A stretch of 64,000 nt of DNA from NCBI GenBank assembly GCA_900766915.1, contig CAAFXE010000364.1, forward strand, positions 1 to 64,000, in the 5' to 3' direction. Positions 25,852-34,907 of the stretch are shown piece by piece (position 1 is the stretch's first letter; each line of letters begins with the position of its first letter). Position numbers and translations under genes: made by a program. The notes under the pieces were generated by a model. That model worked only from the letters and a program-made list of their open reading frames with translations. It was not told the DNA's origin and searched no databases. This DNA is from Lachnospiraceae bacterium. Its GTDB lineage: Bacteria; Bacillota; Clostridia; Lachnospirales; Lachnospiraceae.

Positions 25852-26813
25852 TGGCAACATTATTGGAAATCAAGGGTTTTCTCATACGTGTTTATACAAA
25901 ATATGACTGGTATGTGAAAACGGTGATGAAATTTATATTGGCACTGATAAGCTTCCTGCTTCTAAACAGTAAGGCAGGTTTTATGCAGCAGCTGAAAAAT
26001 CCGCTGTTATCCATTGCACTGGCATTGCTCTGTGCATTCCTGCCGTTAAATGCTACGGTGGTTTTTTGCGGACTTTTACTGATCGTGCATGCCTATGCCC
26101 TTTCTCTGGAGGCGTGCGCAGTTACTGCAGGTTTGTTACTTGTTATGTTTTTGTTATATTTCCGTATCAGTTCCAGATATGCGGTGTTACTGATCCTGAC
26201 CCCGATCTGTTATCTTCTGGGTATTCCTTATGCAGTGTCCCTGACAGGTGGACTTTTATTTGGACCTGCGGCAGCGATTCCCGCAGGCTTTGGGTCTGTA
26301 ATCTATTATCTTGTTGCTTATATGAGCAGGAACAGTACCAGCCTTGCTACAGGTGAAATTGACAAGGGAGCAACAAAAATCGTATCTCTGGTGGAAAGTC
26401 TGGCAGGAAATAAAGAAATGTTTATCTGCATCCTTGCCATGGTATTGACGGTACTGATCGTATACTTTATCAGAAGACTGTCCATAGACCATTCCTGGGA
26501 ACTGGCCATAGGAATCGGAACATTTATCAATGTGGTCCTTCATCTGGTGGGAGCATTGATCCCGGGAGTATCGGAGAACATTGTGCAGCTTTTGATTGGC
26601 AGTATTGTTTCCGCAGTCATTGCGTTGGCAGTCAAGTTCTGTGTGTTCAGCGTGGATTATACAAGGACAGAGCGGGTACAATTTGAGGATGATGAATATT
26701 ATTATTATGTGAAGGCAGTGCCGAAAAATGTGATCGCACAGCCGAAAAAAACAGTGAAAAAGATTTTCAGTCAGAAAAAGCAGACAAAAACAGTGAAAAG
26801 AATTGATTCATAG
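25848..26813 (+). CDS. Polytopic membrane protein of the cdaA operon, function unknown
   Basis: 321 residues with about 9 hydrophobic segments and a very basic C-terminal tail (KKTVKKIFSQKKQTKTVKR) that should face the cytoplasm. I do not recognise a transporter signature. GGLLFGPAAAIPAGFG and IGTFINVVLHLVGALIPG are glycine-rich packing segments. It is coupled by ATGA overlap to the preceding gene and lies 20 bases before cdaA. This position suggests a role with c-di-AMP or ion/envelope homeostasis, which is inference from location only. Confidence 0.75.
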   Translation: MMATLLEIKGFLIRVYTKYDWYVKTVMKFILALISFLLLNSKAGFMQQLKNPLLSIALALLCAFLPLNATVVFCGLLLIVHAYALSLEACAVTAGLLLVMFLLYFRISSRYAVLLILTPICYLLGIPYAVSLTGGLLFGPAAAIPAGFGSVIYYLVAYMSRNSTSLATGEIDKGATKIVSLVESLAGNKEMFICILAMVLTVLIVYFIRRLSIDHSWELAIGIGTFINVVLHLVGALIPGVSENIVQLLIGSIVSAVIALAVKFCVFSVDYTRTERVQFEDDEYYYYVKAVPKNVIAQPKKTVKKIFSQKKQTKTVKRIDS

Positions 26814-26833
26814 AATTTAGAAAGGAAGGCAGG

Positions 26834-27712
26834 ATGAACGGATTTGTAAGATTTATGGATGGATTAACCTCTATCCGCCTGGATACGATCGGGTGGTCAG
26901 ATGTGGCAGAAATGATCATTTTGGCCTTTCTGATCTATCATATTTTATTGTGGATCAAGACAACGAGAGCCTGGACTTTGGTAAAAGGCTTTATCGTGAT
27001 CTTTGCTTTTCTTCTTCTGGCAGTTATTTGGGAGATGGATACCATTCTCTGGATTGCCGGAAAGGTATTTGATATCGGAATTCTGGCGGTTGTAATCGTA
27101 TTTCAACCGGAGCTTCGAAAGGCTTTGGAGCAGCTGGGACAGAAAAACATCATTACAGACCTTCTGAATCTGGATAACCAGAAGGAGGAGAAGGAGCTTT
27201 TCAGTGATAAAACCGCAGAGGCCATTGTAAAAGCATGCGTGGAAATGTCCAAGGTAAAAACAGGGGCTCTTATTGTCATCGAGAATAATGTGCCTTTGGG
27301 TGAATTTGAAAGAACAGGGATCCCTCTGGATGCCCAGATGTCAAGCCAGCTTTTGTTAAATATTTTTGAGCACAATACACCATTACATGATGGTGCCATC
27401 ATTGTACGGGGAAATCGAATTGTTGCGGCTACCTGTTATCTGCCGCTTTCGGACAACATGACTTTGTCCAAGGAGTTGGGTACCAGACACAGGGCAGCGG
27501 TGGGTGTCAGTGAAGTCAGTGATGCCATGACTGTGGTGGTTTCGGAGGAAACCGGAGCTATCTCCATAACACAGTACAGTGAGATCAGAAGAAATATCAC
27601 GGCGGAGGAATTAAAAGCACAGCTTTTGACATTGCAAAATAAGACAACAGAGGGAATTCGTTTCAGACTGTGGAAAGGAAGGGAAAAAGATGAAGTTAAA
27701 GCTGACAGATAA
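26834..27712 (+). CDS. cdaA: Diadenylate cyclase CdaA (DacA)
   Basis: 292 residues. Three N-terminal membrane spans (about 25-90) precede a DisA_N-type cyclase domain with both hallmarks: DGA at 186-188 and RHR at 218-220. It condenses two ATP to c-di-AMP at the inner membrane. c-di-AMP controls potassium/osmolyte transport and wall stability in Firmicutes. The last 23 bases overlap cdaR, its regulator, showing translational coupling. The glmM gene that often completes this operon is missing; HPr follows instead. Confidence 0.96.
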   Translation: MNGFVRFMDGLTSIRLDTIGWSDVAEMIILAFLIYHILLWIKTTRAWTLVKGFIVIFAFLLLAVIWEMDTILWIAGKVFDIGILAVVIVFQPELRKALEQLGQKNIITDLLNLDNQKEEKELFSDKTAEAIVKACVEMSKVKTGALIVIENNVPLGEFERTGIPLDAQMSSQLLLNIFEHNTPLHDGAIIVRGNRIVAATCYLPLSDNMTLSKELGTRHRAAVGVSEVSDAMTVVVSEETGAISITQYSEIRRNITAEELKAQLLTLQNKTTEGIRFRLWKGREKDEVKADR

Positions 27713-28907
27713 TCTTTTTTTGAAAATCCTTTCTGTGATTCTGGCAGTTGCCTTATGGGTCGTGGTTCTTAATATCAGTGATGCGGAAAGTACCAGGTCC
27801 TTTACCAAGGAAGTCAACCTGATCAACACAGATATCATTACCGATAACGGGAAGGTCTTCCGGGTAAAAGAAGGAACCAATCAGGTCAGGGTGACAGTTC
27901 GGGCCAGACAGTCTGTCTTAAGAGAATTTAATGAGTCTGATGTTATTCTCACTGCCGATATGCGTAAAAACTTAAAATATGACAGTCAGGTAGAGATTAC
28001 TGTGGAGTGCAGGAACAAAAATATTGTGGTGGATGATAATATTACCTTAAGCAGAAGAAATGTTGAGGTGAGTATCGAAGACTCAGCCACAGAGCAGTTC
28101 CAGGTGCATGTAAAGCAGGAGGGAAAAGAAAACAATGGACTGATGGTGGGTAGTATGGTGCCTGAACAGACCATTATCAAGATTACGGGACCTGTTTCCA
28201 TCGTAGAGCGCATCAGCTATGTGGAGGCTCAGGTGGACGTGACCGGTATTACCGCAACTGCAGTCAGAAACTGTGAGTTAAAGCTGTATGACAGTGCAGG
28301 AAGTGAAATTGATAATACTTACCTGAATTATATCGGTAAGAATAATGGAATTGATGTTACGATCACCATGTTAAATACCAAGTCCGTGCCTTTAAGCTTT
28401 TCTTATTCAGGAACACCGGCAGAAAATTATGTGGTGAAGAAACTCACCTACAAGCCGGAGATCGTGGAGATTGCAGGAAGTGCCGGAGTTCTTTCCGGTA
28501 TTACCAGATTGGAGATCCCCGAAGAAGCCATCAATGTGGATGGTATTGATTCGGAATTGCAGCTGGTGGTAGATCTTACCGATTATCTGCCTACCGGAGT
28601 GATCATCAAACAGGAGAATGAATCTTCGGCACTGGTGATCGTGGAAGTGGAATACGTGGAGCCTGAAGAGGAAGAAGAGACTTCTGAACCATCGGATACC
28701 GCCGGAGAAGATACGAAAAAACTATCGGATACAACAGGGGATGGTACCCAGAAACCATCAGATACTGCCGGAGATGGTACGCAGAAACCATCGGATACAA
28801 CAGAAGATGGTACCCAGAAGCCATCAGATTCCGGCACAGGAGATAACAGCACAGATGGAAACGCTTCAAAAGAGAACCTTACCCAAACGGGAACAGGGAA
28901 TCATTAA
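27690..28907 (+). CDS. cdaR: CdaA regulatory protein CdaR (YbbR-domain)
   Basis: 405 residues. One N-terminal membrane anchor (about 10-27) is followed by several extracellular YbbR domains; VPLSFSYSGTPAENYVVKKL near 230 is typical. CdaR binds and modulates CdaA. From about residue 330 the protein ends in an unusual Ser/Thr/Asp-rich low-complexity tail with 11-residue repeats (SDTAGDGTQKP type). The tail is probably extracellular and may be a wall-spanning linker or O-glycosylation region. Start ATG lies within the cdaA end after GGAAGGGAAA. Confidence 0.92.
   Translation: MKLKLTDNLFLKILSVILAVALWVVVLNISDAESTRSFTKEVNLINTDIITDNGKVFRVKEGTNQVRVTVRARQSVLREFNESDVILTADMRKNLKYDSQVEITVECRNKNIVVDDNITLSRRNVEVSIEDSATEQFQVHVKQEGKENNGLMVGSMVPEQTIIKITGPVSIVERISYVEAQVDVTGITATAVRNCELKLYDSAGSEIDNTYLNYIGKNNGIDVTITMLNTKSVPLSFSYSGTPAENYVVKKLTYKPEIVEIAGSAGVLSGITRLEIPEEAINVDGIDSELQLVVDLTDYLPTGVIIKQENESSALVIVEVEYVEPEEEEETSEPSDTAGEDTKKLSDTTGDGTQKPSDTAGDGTQKPSDTTEDGTQKPSDSGTGDNSTDGNASKENLTQTGTGNH
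28687..28830 (+). repeat. 33-bp tandem repeats in the cdaR 3' end
   Basis: Four to five units of 33 bases encode PSDTAGDGTQK-like 11-mers. Units differ slightly (SDTAGEDTKKL, SDTTGDGTQKP, SDTAGDGTQKP, SDTTEDGTQKP), so the array is not freshly duplicated but could still vary in copy number. Confidence 0.85.
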
Positions 28908-28934
28908 AATAAAATGAGATAAGGAGTTTATGAA

Positions 28935-29195
28935 ATGATCAAACAGAAAGTAACAGTAACCAATCAGTCAGGATTACATTTAAGACCGGCAGGAATTTTA
29001 TGCCGTACGGCAATGCTTTACAAGTCAAACATTGCCCTTCAACACAAAGAGGTTTCTGCCAATGCCAAGAGTGTGTTAAGTGTTCTTGGAGCAGGCGTAA
29101 GAGCAGGTGACGAACTGGAGATCACATGTGAAGGAACAGATGAACAGGAAGCTATGGAAGCTATTGTAAAACTGTTTGAATCCGGATTGGAATAA
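28935..29195 (+). CDS. ptsH: HPr phosphocarrier protein (His15/Ser46)
   Basis: 86 residues. It carries His15 in GLHLRP and regulatory Ser46 in NAKSVLS, so it can in principle act both in sugar PTS phosphotransfer and in CcpA-dependent regulation. The residue after His is Leu instead of the usual Ala, and the GILCRTAM helix is atypical, so it may be a specialised HPr. Enzyme I is not adjacent. It sits between cdaR and glycan genes. AAGGAG precedes the ATG. Confidence 0.88.
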   Translation: MIKQKVTVTNQSGLHLRPAGILCRTAMLYKSNIALQHKEVSANAKSVLSVLGAGVRAGDELEITCEGTDEQEAMEAIVKLFESGLE

Positions 29196-29200
29196 ACAGC

Positions 29201-31828
29201 ATGAAAGAATTATTTAAAAGATACAGGAAATATGCCCTTGGGGCATATTTCCTTCTCTGTATCATTTTTGGCGTGGTGAAACTGGCCATACCGGTAGAAA
29301 CAACAGTGGGACAGGGACTGGAGGATCTGGGAAGACGTCAGATTGTGGAAAGAACCGGTTACCTGAACGAAGGAGATAAGATTACATTTACATTGCCGGT
29401 AGGGTCGAAGCAGCTGACCTCTATTGGCTTTTATTTAAATACCGACCAGTTGGTGCTGGATGGAACACTGGATATGAAAGTAACCGGTCTGTCTGACGGA
29501 CAGCTGCTTTCAGAAAGCAGTATTTTGCTAAAGGAAATTGAGGTGGATCAGTTTGTCCAGACGACGGTTGATCACTATACCGGCGGTGATGTGCTGGTAG
29601 AAATGACAGTGAAAGACTGTTCTCAGGGCCCGAGATTCTGGTTAAACTCCACTACCAAAACCGATGCTGTAAGCTGGTATAATGGTAGAGAGTTAAAATA
29701 TCCCCTGGTTTATAATGCAGGATTTTCTGTCATGACAAGAGATGTGAAGGGTGCTGTGGTGACTACCCTGATCTTAGGCTTATTTGGGGTACTTCTTACT
29801 ATTGTGACAGGAAAGCAGAAGAAAGACAGAAGCAGTGTGACTTCTCCGGCAAATGAAAAATTAAAAGCATTTTATGAAAAATACCGTCTGCTTCTGGGCG
29901 GTGTCTTTGTCGTAGGGCTGGTAGCAGTTTTGTTTTTCTATGTTTATGATACGCAGATTCGTATTGTTATGAATACGACGGAGAGAGCAGAAGTGATATC
30001 AGCTTCGGAACCGGAGATTTTATATTTTTCAGAGACCGAAGGGGAAATCGTCCAGATTATTAGCTGTGATGAAGAGACACTGACAGGCCTTGGGGTGAAG
30101 CTTTATGTGCCGGAGGGAGAGAAACTCCGGGGAACCCTGACCGGTACGGTGAGAGACTTAACTTCCGGGGAACTCTTAAGCGAGAATACGCTGGATATGA
30201 CGGGAGCCATCGATGGGGAATATATGAATTTTCTTTTTGTCCACGAGGTGCCGGATACGAAGCTTCATAGCTTTGAAATCAGACTGTCTCCATCGGAGGA
30301 GTTAAAGGATACGAAGCTTGGTATTTATACCACAGAAGACGGAGAATTACTTACCCAGGCTCACAAATATTTCCATATTTATCTGAAAAAGTATTTCTTT
30401 TTCATGTTCCTGGCTGTGGAGCTGTTCACTGTATTGTTTTACTGGATGGTATTTGTAAAAAAATGCAAACTGGAAAACACAGTGCTGGTATCCATATTGT
30501 TTTTGGGGATTTTGTACAATTTCCTTTTGTTACCTTATATGTCCCCGGATGAGGGAAAACATATAGATATGACCTATCGTTACAGTAACGATTTTCTGGG
30601 AATTGACTATACCGGAAGTGAGATTACCATTGCAAAACGAATGGACGATACCAAATTGGAGCTTTCAGAAAATCCAACCTTGTCCAATTATTACACGGTA
30701 TATCGTCATTTGTTTGAAAGAGTACAGGATGACAGTCTGGTAGTGGCGAATTCCAGTACCAATATTCATGCCCCTGTTTTTGTGTATCTTCCGGCAGTGA
30801 TCGGTATGACTTTGGCAAGGCTTGTGGGAGCGGGGACAATCCCGATGTTGATGTTTGCAAGATGGTGCAATCTGGCATTCTTTGCCTTTTGTATCTGGTG
30901 GTGTATGAAAAAACTGCCCTTTGGAAAGGTGGCATTGGCAATCATTGCTTTATTCCCCATGACGATTCAGCAGTGTAATTCCTTCTCCTATGATGCAGTG
31001 ATTACCAGTGTGCTGTTTTTATTTAGCACCTATGTTATTTCCATGACTTATGAAGAGGAACCGCTGAAGGTTTCCGATGTGGCAATATTGTCTGTTTTAA
31101 GTGCATTACTGGTTTATGGCAAGAGCGGTGTGTATCTTCCGGTAGTTTTGGCAGCTTTGTTAATTCCGGTGAAAAAATTTGGTGCACCCTGGAAAAAATA
31201 TGCAACGGCCGGATGCTTTATGGGAATCGGCCTCTTAAGCTTCATTAACCGCAATTCCGGTACCGTAACTCAGGTACTCACAACCACTGCAGAGACCAGT
31301 GCCGTGGGCGGTACCGCGGGAAATGCAGTAGATATGGGATATACGGTAGGATATTTTCTGCAAAACCCATGGAAAATGATCCAGATCCTGGCAAATACCG
31401 TAGCAGATAAGTCGGAATTTTATCTGGAATCCATTGTGGGCCAGAAAATGGGCTGGGTAGAGGTAGAGATATCCAGAATCGTATTCCTGGGCTTTGTGTT
31501 GCTGTTCTTTGCTGCTATGTTAAAGGTCAGAGGAGAAAAACAGTACGTGACAGGCCCGCAGAAATGGTGGATTTCCATTGTGTGCTTATTAAGTGTGGGC
31601 ATGATCATTGTAGGCATGCTGGTGAGCTGGACACCTTTTGGACATGTATCGGTAGAAGGGGTACAGGGAAGATATTTTACGCCGCTGCTTCTGCTGGTGA
31701 GTCTGCTTGGAAGAAACAGGATCATCCTGTTAAATGAAAATAAAGATCGTGCCATTTTCTGTGGAGGCATGATCATGCAGCTTCTTGCCGTGATCTATCT
31801 GATCAAGGCACTGATCGTTATTGCTTAA
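29201..31828 (+). CDS. Large DUF2142-like polytopic membrane protein (GT-C-like)
   Basis: 875 residues. The N-terminus has a TM span and a beta-rich extracellular domain (about 30-180), then another span and a second extracellular beta-rich domain (about 255-385), then about 10 spans. YMSPDEGKHIDMTYRYSN near 446-463 matches the acidic first-loop motif of DUF2142/GT-C proteins. It probably acts on the outer face with a polyprenyl-linked sugar, but no activity is established for the family. It starts 5 bases after HPr and is followed 11 bases later by a flippase. Confidence 0.72.
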   Translation: MKELFKRYRKYALGAYFLLCIIFGVVKLAIPVETTVGQGLEDLGRRQIVERTGYLNEGDKITFTLPVGSKQLTSIGFYLNTDQLVLDGTLDMKVTGLSDGQLLSESSILLKEIEVDQFVQTTVDHYTGGDVLVEMTVKDCSQGPRFWLNSTTKTDAVSWYNGRELKYPLVYNAGFSVMTRDVKGAVVTTLILGLFGVLLTIVTGKQKKDRSSVTSPANEKLKAFYEKYRLLLGGVFVVGLVAVLFFYVYDTQIRIVMNTTERAEVISASEPEILYFSETEGEIVQIISCDEETLTGLGVKLYVPEGEKLRGTLTGTVRDLTSGELLSENTLDMTGAIDGEYMNFLFVHEVPDTKLHSFEIRLSPSEELKDTKLGIYTTEDGELLTQAHKYFHIYLKKYFFFMFLAVELFTVLFYWMVFVKKCKLENTVLVSILFLGILYNFLLLPYMSPDEGKHIDMTYRYSNDFLGIDYTGSEITIAKRMDDTKLELSENPTLSNYYTVYRHLFERVQDDSLVVANSSTNIHAPVFVYLPAVIGMTLARLVGAGTIPMLMFARWCNLAFFAFCIWWCMKKLPFGKVALAIIALFPMTIQQCNSFSYDAVITSVLFLFSTYVISMTYEEEPLKVSDVAILSVLSALLVYGKSGVYLPVVLAALLIPVKKFGAPWKKYATAGCFMGIGLLSFINRNSGTVTQVLTTTAETSAVGGTAGNAVDMGYTVGYFLQNPWKMIQILANTVADKSEFYLESIVGQKMGWVEVEISRIVFLGFVLLFFAAMLKVRGEKQYVTGPQKWWISIVCLLSVGMIIVGMLVSWTPFGHVSVEGVQGRYFTPLLLLVSLLGRNRIILLNENKDRAIFCGGMIMQLLAVIYLIKALIVIA

Positions 31829-31839
31829 GGAGATAAAAC

Positions 31840-33369
31840 TTGGATAAGAAACGTTTAGTGATCAATATGACGGCCCAGCTGGTGGCCTTTGTGGTAAATC
31901 TGGGTGTCAGTTTTGTTCTGACACCTGTGATCGACGCTATGCTGCCTAATACGATCGGGTTTGTGAATATGGCAAATCAGTTTGTCCAGTGGGCGCAAAT
32001 CGTGGTATCTGCGTTAAATACACTGGCAAGCCGTTATATTACGATCCATTTACATAAGGGGGAAGATCAGGAGACAAACGAATACTTTGCATCGGTATTC
32101 TATGCGAATATCCTCATGGCAGCGGTATTCTTGATTCCGGCACTTTTTGTTATCGTGTTTGTCGGCAGACTGTTCCAGGTGCCAGCAGCATCCCTGACCG
32201 ATGTACAGATATTGTTTGGTTTCATATTTTTGAACTTTTTTATCAGTATCATTACTTCGGTATTTAGTGTCAGCACCTACAGTACCAACCGTCTGGAGCT
32301 GACTTCCATTGTAACCATTATTTCAGAACTGGTACGCGTTTCGATTCTTTATATCAGTTATCGTTTTTTTACACCGTATCTGTTTTACGTGGGAATTGCA
32401 TCCGTGGTAAGTACGGTGATTTTGGCTGTGGCTAATGCCGGATTTACAAAGAAGCTCCTGCCGGGAGTGAAACTCAGTATCAAAAATTTCCGTTGGCCAA
32501 AGGTCATAGAACTGATTTCTCTTGGTGCATGGAACTCTGTAACCAGATTAGGGCAGATGCTTTTGGACGGATTGGATACATTTTTGTCCAACATCTTTAT
32601 TGATGAGGCAGCCATGTCTCTTCTTGTTCTGGCAAAAACAGTGCCAACAACTCTGTCCGGGCTTATGGGAACTTTGGTAGGAGTATTTGCTCCAAGTATT
32701 ACGATCGCCTATGCCAAGGGCGATAAAAAGGAACTGATGGATGTATTAAAAAGCTCCAATCGCATCATGATTTTTATGATGAGCATTCCTATCGCTTTTG
32801 TGACAGCCTATGGAGATAAATTTTTTGATCTCTGGCTTTTTTATCGTTTGCCGGAGGAGCGAAGGCAGATCTATTACCTGGCAGTGCTCTCCATGGGGGT
32901 ACTGTTTGTCAGTGCCAGCATTCAGGTGCTCTATCAGGTATTTATCATTACGAAAAAGATTAAATTAAATTCTATCGTCATCGTGGCAAGCGGTGTGCTT
33001 TCCACAGCCATCGTATTTGTGCTTTTAGAGACAACCAATCTGGGACTTTACGCCATTGCCGGGGTCAGTGTGGTGATCGGTCTTATCAGAAACATGGTAT
33101 TTACCCCGATTTATGCTGCAAAATGTCTGGAAGTCAAATGGACGACCTTTTACAGTGATATTTTTATGGGACTTGCATCCATCGGAATCATTACCGCTGT
33201 GGCAATGGTCAGCAAGCTCATTCTTCCCATGGACAGCTGGATCAGCTTCTTTGTTTCCGGTATTTTCATGGGCTGTGTGGCACTGGGATTAAATTTCCTG
33301 ATCGTACTTAGAAAAAGTGAGCGTCAGATGGTACTTCATAAGGTAAAGACCATGCTGCATCGTTCTTAA
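31840..33369 (+). CDS. Wzx-like oligosaccharide flippase (MVF/MATE superfamily)
   Basis: 509 residues with about 14 hydrophobic segments. It resembles polysaccharide exporters: GVSFVLTPVIDAMLPNTIGF at the N-terminus and VSTYSTNRLELTSI near 145. It should flip undecaprenyl-linked repeat units across the membrane. The start is TTG, supported by AAGGAGA 6-7 bases upstream. Followed by an acetyltransferase and two GT2 enzymes, so this is a small assembly cassette. Confidence 0.85.
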   Translation: MDKKRLVINMTAQLVAFVVNLGVSFVLTPVIDAMLPNTIGFVNMANQFVQWAQIVVSALNTLASRYITIHLHKGEDQETNEYFASVFYANILMAAVFLIPALFVIVFVGRLFQVPAASLTDVQILFGFIFLNFFISIITSVFSVSTYSTNRLELTSIVTIISELVRVSILYISYRFFTPYLFYVGIASVVSTVILAVANAGFTKKLLPGVKLSIKNFRWPKVIELISLGAWNSVTRLGQMLLDGLDTFLSNIFIDEAAMSLLVLAKTVPTTLSGLMGTLVGVFAPSITIAYAKGDKKELMDVLKSSNRIMIFMMSIPIAFVTAYGDKFFDLWLFYRLPEERRQIYYLAVLSMGVLFVSASIQVLYQVFIITKKIKLNSIVIVASGVLSTAIVFVLLETTNLGLYAIAGVSVVIGLIRNMVFTPIYAAKCLEVKWTTFYSDIFMGLASIGIITAVAMVSKLILPMDSWISFFVSGIFMGCVALGLNFLIVLRKSERQMVLHKVKTMLHRS

Positions 33370-33381
33370 GGAGAAAAATAT

Positions 33382-33903
33382 ATGATGGAAATCTACTGGC
33401 GGGTGCTTGTTTCCCTGCCAAAAGTCCTTTGGTGGAAAATCAAATATCTGGGAAAATGTAGACTCCCCTGGATCCAGGCCTTCGGGCATCATACCGAGCT
33501 TCATATCAAAAATGGAAAGGCTCTCTTTGGTAAGGAACAGATTACCAGAGGCTGTGCCGCATTCCGGGTAGAAGGCGGAGAACTGACTATTGGGGATAAA
33601 TGCTTTTTTAATCAGAATGTGAGTATTACCTGTAAGAAAAAAATCACGATTGGTGACCGCTGTCAGATAGCCAATAACGTGGTGATCGTTGATCACGACC
33701 ACGCAGGAAGTGATAACTGGGGAAGCTATGTGGAAACTCCTGTGACCATTGGCAACGATGTGTGGATCGGAGCCGGTGCAGTGATCTTAAGGGGAACCAC
33801 CATTGGAGACAGAGCAGTCATCGGAGCCGGAAGTATCGTAAAAGGAGAAGTTCCCAAAGGAACTGTATTTTATCAGAAAAGGGAGAATGTGATTCGATCA
33901 TGA
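33382..33903 (+). CDS. Left-handed beta-helix (hexapeptide) acetyltransferase
   Basis: 173 residues. Hexapeptide turns are visible from about 65 onward (LTIGDKCFFNQNVSI, ITIGDRCQIANNVVI, VTIGNDVWIGAGAVI, TTIGDRAVIGAGSIV), with the acetyl-CoA/catalytic His region VDHDHAG near 102. It likely O- or N-acetylates a sugar of the surface glycan in the cytoplasm. The last bases overlap the next gene (ATGA), so translation is coupled. Confidence 0.9.
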   Translation: MMEIYWRVLVSLPKVLWWKIKYLGKCRLPWIQAFGHHTELHIKNGKALFGKEQITRGCAAFRVEGGELTIGDKCFFNQNVSITCKKKITIGDRCQIANNVVIVDHDHAGSDNWGSYVETPVTIGNDVWIGAGAVILRGTTIGDRAVIGAGSIVKGEVPKGTVFYQKRENVIRS

Positions 33904-34907
33904 TCAGTATCATTGTACCGGTATATAAAAGTGAAAAAACATTGGGAGGGTGTCTCGACAGCTTACTGTGCCAGACCTATCCGGATATTGAGATCATCTG
34001 TGTAGTGGATGGCTCTCCCGATGCCTGTGGCGTGATCTGTGATGCATATGCAAAAAAAGATTCCCGTGTAAGACCCATTAAGCGGGACAACGGCGGCGTG
34101 TCTTCTGCAAGAAACAGAGGTATTCTGGAAGCAAAAGGCGAGTATCTTATGTTTGTAGACAGCGATGATACCGTGGTACCGGATTACTGTGAGAAGATGT
34201 GGAATGCATACGAAGCTACAGGGGCTGATCTGGTCATTTGCGGTTTTCATCACTGGTATGTTGGAAGAGACGTACCAAAGGTGCCATCAGGTCCGGGAGT
34301 CTATGAGACGAAGGCCTACCAGGACACATTTCTAACGCTTTATCAGGAAGGTTTCTTAAATATGCCCTGGAACAAGCTGTTTCGTAAAGAACTTGCAGGT
34401 TGTTTCGATACCTCCTTAAGCCTTGGGGAAGACCTGCTTTTTAATATGGATTATCTGGAAAAGTGTGAAAGGATTGCAGTCATTCCCGATGCACTGATCC
34501 ATTATATACAGGAGGAAAAGGGAAACACCCTCTCTTCTAAGAAAAGAACCAATAAATTGGAAATTGCTTTGCGTGTTTGTGATAAGGTGCAGACTTATTA
34601 TGAAAAAATATCAGGAACTACAGGGCTCCATCCGGTCATTGCCGGGAAATTCGTTATGGAGTTTTTGGATGACTGCGAAAAGCTGCCCTTTGATCAAAGT
34701 ATGTCAAAGAAGGAAAAGCTTCTGATGATCCAAAATCTTTCCCAAAATCAGAAGTTTCAGGAGGCCAACAAAGTGGCCCATGTCACTGCCGCCGATTATA
34801 AGATACTCCGGTGGTGTTTTGGACATGGCATGAGTCGTCTGGTATATCCCCTTTGTGTGATCCGTAAAGGGGTAGTTGTGGTTGCGAGGTGGATATGGAA
34901 CCGTTAA
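33900..34907 (+). CDS. Family 2 glycosyltransferase
   Basis: 335 residues, GT-A fold. MISIIVPVYKSEKTLGGCLD is the opening and MFVDSDDTVVP near 84-94 contains the metal-binding DxD/SDD. Inverting transfer from a nucleotide sugar to a lipid-linked acceptor at the cytoplasmic face is expected. A longer frame from 33762 reads through the acetyltransferase gene and is rejected; ATG at 33900 starts the conserved domain. The end overlaps the next GT2 gene by 13 bases. Confidence 0.9.
   Translation: MISIIVPVYKSEKTLGGCLDSLLCQTYPDIEIICVVDGSPDACGVICDAYAKKDSRVRPIKRDNGGVSSARNRGILEAKGEYLMFVDSDDTVVPDYCEKMWNAYEATGADLVICGFHHWYVGRDVPKVPSGPGVYETKAYQDTFLTLYQEGFLNMPWNKLFRKELAGCFDTSLSLGEDLLFNMDYLEKCERIAVIPDALIHYIQEEKGNTLSSKKRTNKLEIALRVCDKVQTYYEKISGTTGLHPVIAGKFVMEFLDDCEKLPFDQSMSKKEKLLMIQNLSQNQKFQEANKVAHVTAADYKILRWCFGHGMSRLVYPLCVIRKGVVVVARWIWNR

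Noticed and set aside
28583..28869. Minus-strand open frames antisense to the cdaR tail
   Set aside because: They arise from the repeated codons of the CdaR tail; no ribosome site and low-complexity translation.
33762..33899. 46-codon N-terminal extension of the GT2 gene
   Set aside because: It reads the acetyltransferase gene in another frame and has no family similarity; the GT2 domain begins at the ATG at 33900.
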